From positions 124,001-188,000 of the forward strand of contig QANU01021212.1 in assembly GCA_003254905.1 (NCBI GenBank): a stretch of 64,000 bases of DNA, written 5' to 3'. Position 1 is the stretch's first letter. Each line of letters starts with the position of its first letter. Below, in pieces: positions 61,321 to 64,000 of the stretch. The notes under the pieces are model-generated. The model searched no databases. It worked only from the letters and a program-made list of their open reading frames with translations, and was not told the DNA's origin. Origin of the DNA: Nissolia schottii (lineage: Eukaryota > Streptophyta > Magnoliopsida > Fabales > Fabaceae). The translations under genes were made by a program, and so were the position numbers.

Positions 61321-62625
61321 ATTTGTTAACCACCACAATTTTGTAAATTTACAAAATAAATTTCATAAAAATGTTATTGAGTCGACATCAAAACTTGGAT
61401 CAAAAGAAAGAGGAAGTGTTGGGGAATCATTGTTACAACCATGGATATGTTTGGTTGAGAGTAAAAGTAGAAAAAAGTTAGAGTTTTGCTAACAAGTGTG
61501 TAAGAGCACTTGTTAAGAAAATAAAAATTAAATGTTTTTGTGAATTTTAATAATTTTTATTGTATTTAAGATTTATCAACTCTATTTTTCTAATAAAATC
61601 ATATAACTTTAAGTTTCTTAACAAGTGCACTTAATATATACTTAACAAACCCAAAAATATATAATGAAAATGAAAATTTCTCTCCACTTTTACTTTAGAT
61701 TAGTGCATGCTTAAAAAATTGTTGAAACATGTAGAGTTAACGCTATCAAATTTAAAAAATAAAAAAAATTTAACTTCATAATCAATTGTGAGGCTTTCTC
61801 ACCCGAAATCTAATTGGGATGGAAATGACATCAGCAATATTAGAGTCGCGTGGGATGGTGGATACGAGTAGTCACATGTTGGCTTTGATGAATTTGTGAC
61901 GAGATGATCCCTTTCATTTCTCTTAGTAATGAATTTTTTCATATGTATTTTTTATACAGCAAAATCATACGTAAATTTTTATTATAAATTTTTTCAATTG
62001 TTTATATCATGAATAAATTATATGTTTAAATTAATCATAAAAAATCATAAATAATTTTATCATATAAAAAATATGCATGAGAAAATCCATTCCCCTCACT
62101 CTCTCGCTCTGCTGATATCGCGGCTATGCGTGAATGGTGTGCATGGCATGGCAGAAGGGGGGGGGGGTTGTTTGTGGCGTGGGGGGGTCAGTAACAACGT
62201 CTGAAGTAAGCAATCAGTTTTGACAGTGATTCAGTCATCACTCCCACTTCTTCTTTCCCCTTTTTCTTTTCTTCTTTTCTTTTTCATTAATTCAATACGA
62301 GTGTGGACCTGCCTATTGTCTATAGAGATTATTAATGCCGTTGGTTCAGATCCCAGTGCAACCCTCGGATCATACCAAACAGAATTTCATAATCCCTATT
62401 CCTACTCGCACCACACCATATATAGTCTCGTGTGTGATTAATTTTGCTTTTCATTTTAAAATAAAATGAGTTATATTTAGTGTATATTTGGTTTTCTAAA
62501 GAAAACATTTAAAATTGATTTTGACATGCAATTATCAAAAATAATAAAATTTTGACTTATTCTAAAATTAATTTTATGTGCTAGAATTGTTTTTAATAAA
62601 TAATCAATTTAACTAGTAACCAAAA
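61321..62625. other. Intergenic DNA, no gene seen
   Basis: AT-rich with a G-run at 62158-62168 and a CT-rich stretch at 62240-62290. A 73-codon frame at 62220-62441 has no recognisable domain. Confidence 0.55.
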
Positions 62626-62627
62626 AA

Positions 62628-63010
62628 GATGAGTGGTCTTATTCGGGATGCGGAGGGAGCATAGATGGTTGGTTTCTCTGCTAATTTCGGAGCTTAGCAC
62701 CATTCGTACGTGCTCTCATCTCTGTTTCTAGTTGTAGATTTGATGAAGAAGGTGGACACCCATCACCGCTGTGCTAAACTCATTTGGTGCATCAAGACCC
62801 TTTTGTGGCGCAACTGGAACTGGCTTTTGAAACACACGTTGCCTGAAGGAAATTGGTGTCGACTTCTTTGCAAAACAAAGGAGTTTTGAGTACTGATCAT
62901 AATTTTTCTGTTCTAGATCTCCACTAGGCCTCTTTCCTGCGTTGTTAGGGTACTTGTGGAGTGTTTTTCTATTTTTGTCTTTCCTTTCCGCAACATCAAA
63001 AAAACAAAAA
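62628..63010 (+). mobile_element. L1-type LINE remnant (RNase H domain tail)
   Basis: From 62632 one frame reads GLIRDAEGAWMVGFSANFG, the start of the plant LINE RNase H (RVT_3) domain (GGLIRDxxGxWxxGFxxxxG). Near 62815-62860 another frame reads LKHTLPEGNWC, matching the end of the same domain (HTxREGNxCAD). Intervening frames are broken and shortened. The non-coding tail has GTACTTGTGGAGTGTTTTTC and an A-rich end at about 62998-63013. A short AAGATGA word occurs near both ends and may be the target duplication. A 5'-truncated, decayed copy. Confidence 0.55.
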
Positions 63011-64000
63011 ACAAGATGAATATATGGAGAAAATTGATTTAAGTGTCTTATTAATATCTTGAATATATTAAAAACTTAAAAAATCACTTTTAATTTTCAA
63101 TAAATATAAAATCCAATGAAAAAGGATAAATTTAGGGTATGCTTATTTTTTAAATTATAAAGCTGTCATCTTAATTTATTTTATTTTATTATTAGCTAAA
63201 TTTTATAAAGAAAATAATGAAAATAAGAACTATTATTTTTAGTATTACATATACAAAATCACAAAAGTAAAAAATAAAATGAAAATAATGTGATAATTTT
63301 AAAATTGAAATATAAAATAAAAATAGAAACTAAACAAACTATTATGAATATCAAAATTATAATCAAAATATAGAATTATAAATTCAGTTTCGAATTCTTT
63401 GGTTAAAAATCTTAAATTTTATGTTTGAGTTTGCCAAGAAACTAGATCATGTAATTCTAAATTTAATGTTAATTTGTATTAATAATTCTAATTACCTTTG
63501 GAGTGATATTAATTATATTCATTTTAATTTGTATTTATTGATATTTTCCTTTGGATTACAATTCTAATTACTTTTGAATGAAATTATATTCAGTTTCCCC
63601 AATACAAAATAATAGAAACCACTTTAACTATTAACTGTTTTCTGGGTGATGGTGTATATTAGTCATTGCAATGCATGAGAATAAAATAAATTTAAAATGA
63701 AAAAAAATTGAATTATTGATTAATAAAGTTATATGAGATACATGTGTTTAATATTTTTTTTTACTAGTTTTCACTTTTGTTAAATTATGTAGATTCTTGT
63801 TCAACAAACTCTACTGTATACAAACCGTGTATTGTGTATCATTTATACTTTTTTTTTGGTTCCATACAAATTTTTAAACCTTTTGTTCTCTATTCTTGCT
63901 CTGAAAAAGCTGTGTAACCTTTTTGGTCGACATCTCTCTGTCATCTTATTTTATCATCATCTACATCTTTTATCCTTATTTCAATGAATTTTATTTATCT
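63011..64000. other. AT-rich intergenic DNA, no gene seen
   Basis: No conserved frame, RNA gene or paired transposon ends are visible in the last kilobase. Confidence 0.6.

Overview
This is a nuclear window from a flowering plant, most likely a legume of the soybean type (Glycine or a close relative). Evidence: GT-AG introns, AT-rich intergenic DNA, a plant-type bifunctional DNA glycosylase gene, a plant-type OTU protease gene, a nuclear tRNA-Arg gene, and dense layers of LTR, MULE, hAT and LINE debris. The genus is an inference from overall feel; no alignment was run. One ambiguous base (N) lies at position 292.

Three host genes are well supported. (1) An OTU-domain cysteine protease, five coding exons on the + strand, 10670-13094, 317 codons. 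(2) A ROS1/DEMETER-family 5-methylcytosine DNA glycosylase-lyase, 19 coding exons on the + strand, 27591-38283, 1938 codons, with catalytic Lys/Asp and the four iron-sulfur cysteines intact. (3) A tRNA-Arg(UCG) on the - strand, 50146-50219. A possible first exon of a - strand gene near 45.05-45.3 kb is weak.

Layout: 1-10.4 kb is AT-rich intergenic DNA with an LTR-like repeat copy (3284-5000), a CACTA-like end (5640-6087) and an 827-bp TIR element (9067-9893). 10.4-13.4 kb is the OTU gene. 13.4-22.1 kb is repeat-rich: a solo LTR with 5-bp target duplications (16150-18100), an LTR-like promoter fragment with perfect palindromes (18.1-18.7 kb) and an old Ty1/copia fossil (18983-22067). 24.5-38.3 kb is the ROS1-type locus. 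Its long 5' leader intron holds an antisense fragment of an RNA-dependent RNA polymerase gene, a small foldback element and a LINE tail. A very young gag-protease LTR element sits about 0.4 kb beyond its stop codon (38699-40926). 41-51.7 kb is intergenic with a hAT element, a MULE-like non-autonomous element, a solo-LTR-like unit and the tRNA. 51.7-57.3 kb is a large FAR1-type Mutator-like element (MULE) with 120-122-bp tandem arrays, its decayed transposase split by an LTR-like insertion. 58.5-61.3 kb is a three-level nest (long-TIR MULE, hAT, small hAT). The last 3 kb hold a LINE RNase H remnant and AT-rich DNA.

The most unusual pattern is that four LTR-like units of related layout (3.3, 16.2, 18.2 and 54.5 kb) each carry a cluster of palindromic words just upstream of a minus-strand TATA box. 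The palindrome itself differs between families (GTCATTCGAATGAC, AGCATCTCGCGCGAGATGCT, GTAATCGATTAC). A second theme is the ROS1-type demethylase gene, which is packed with transposon and silencing-gene debris that could let it sense methylation.
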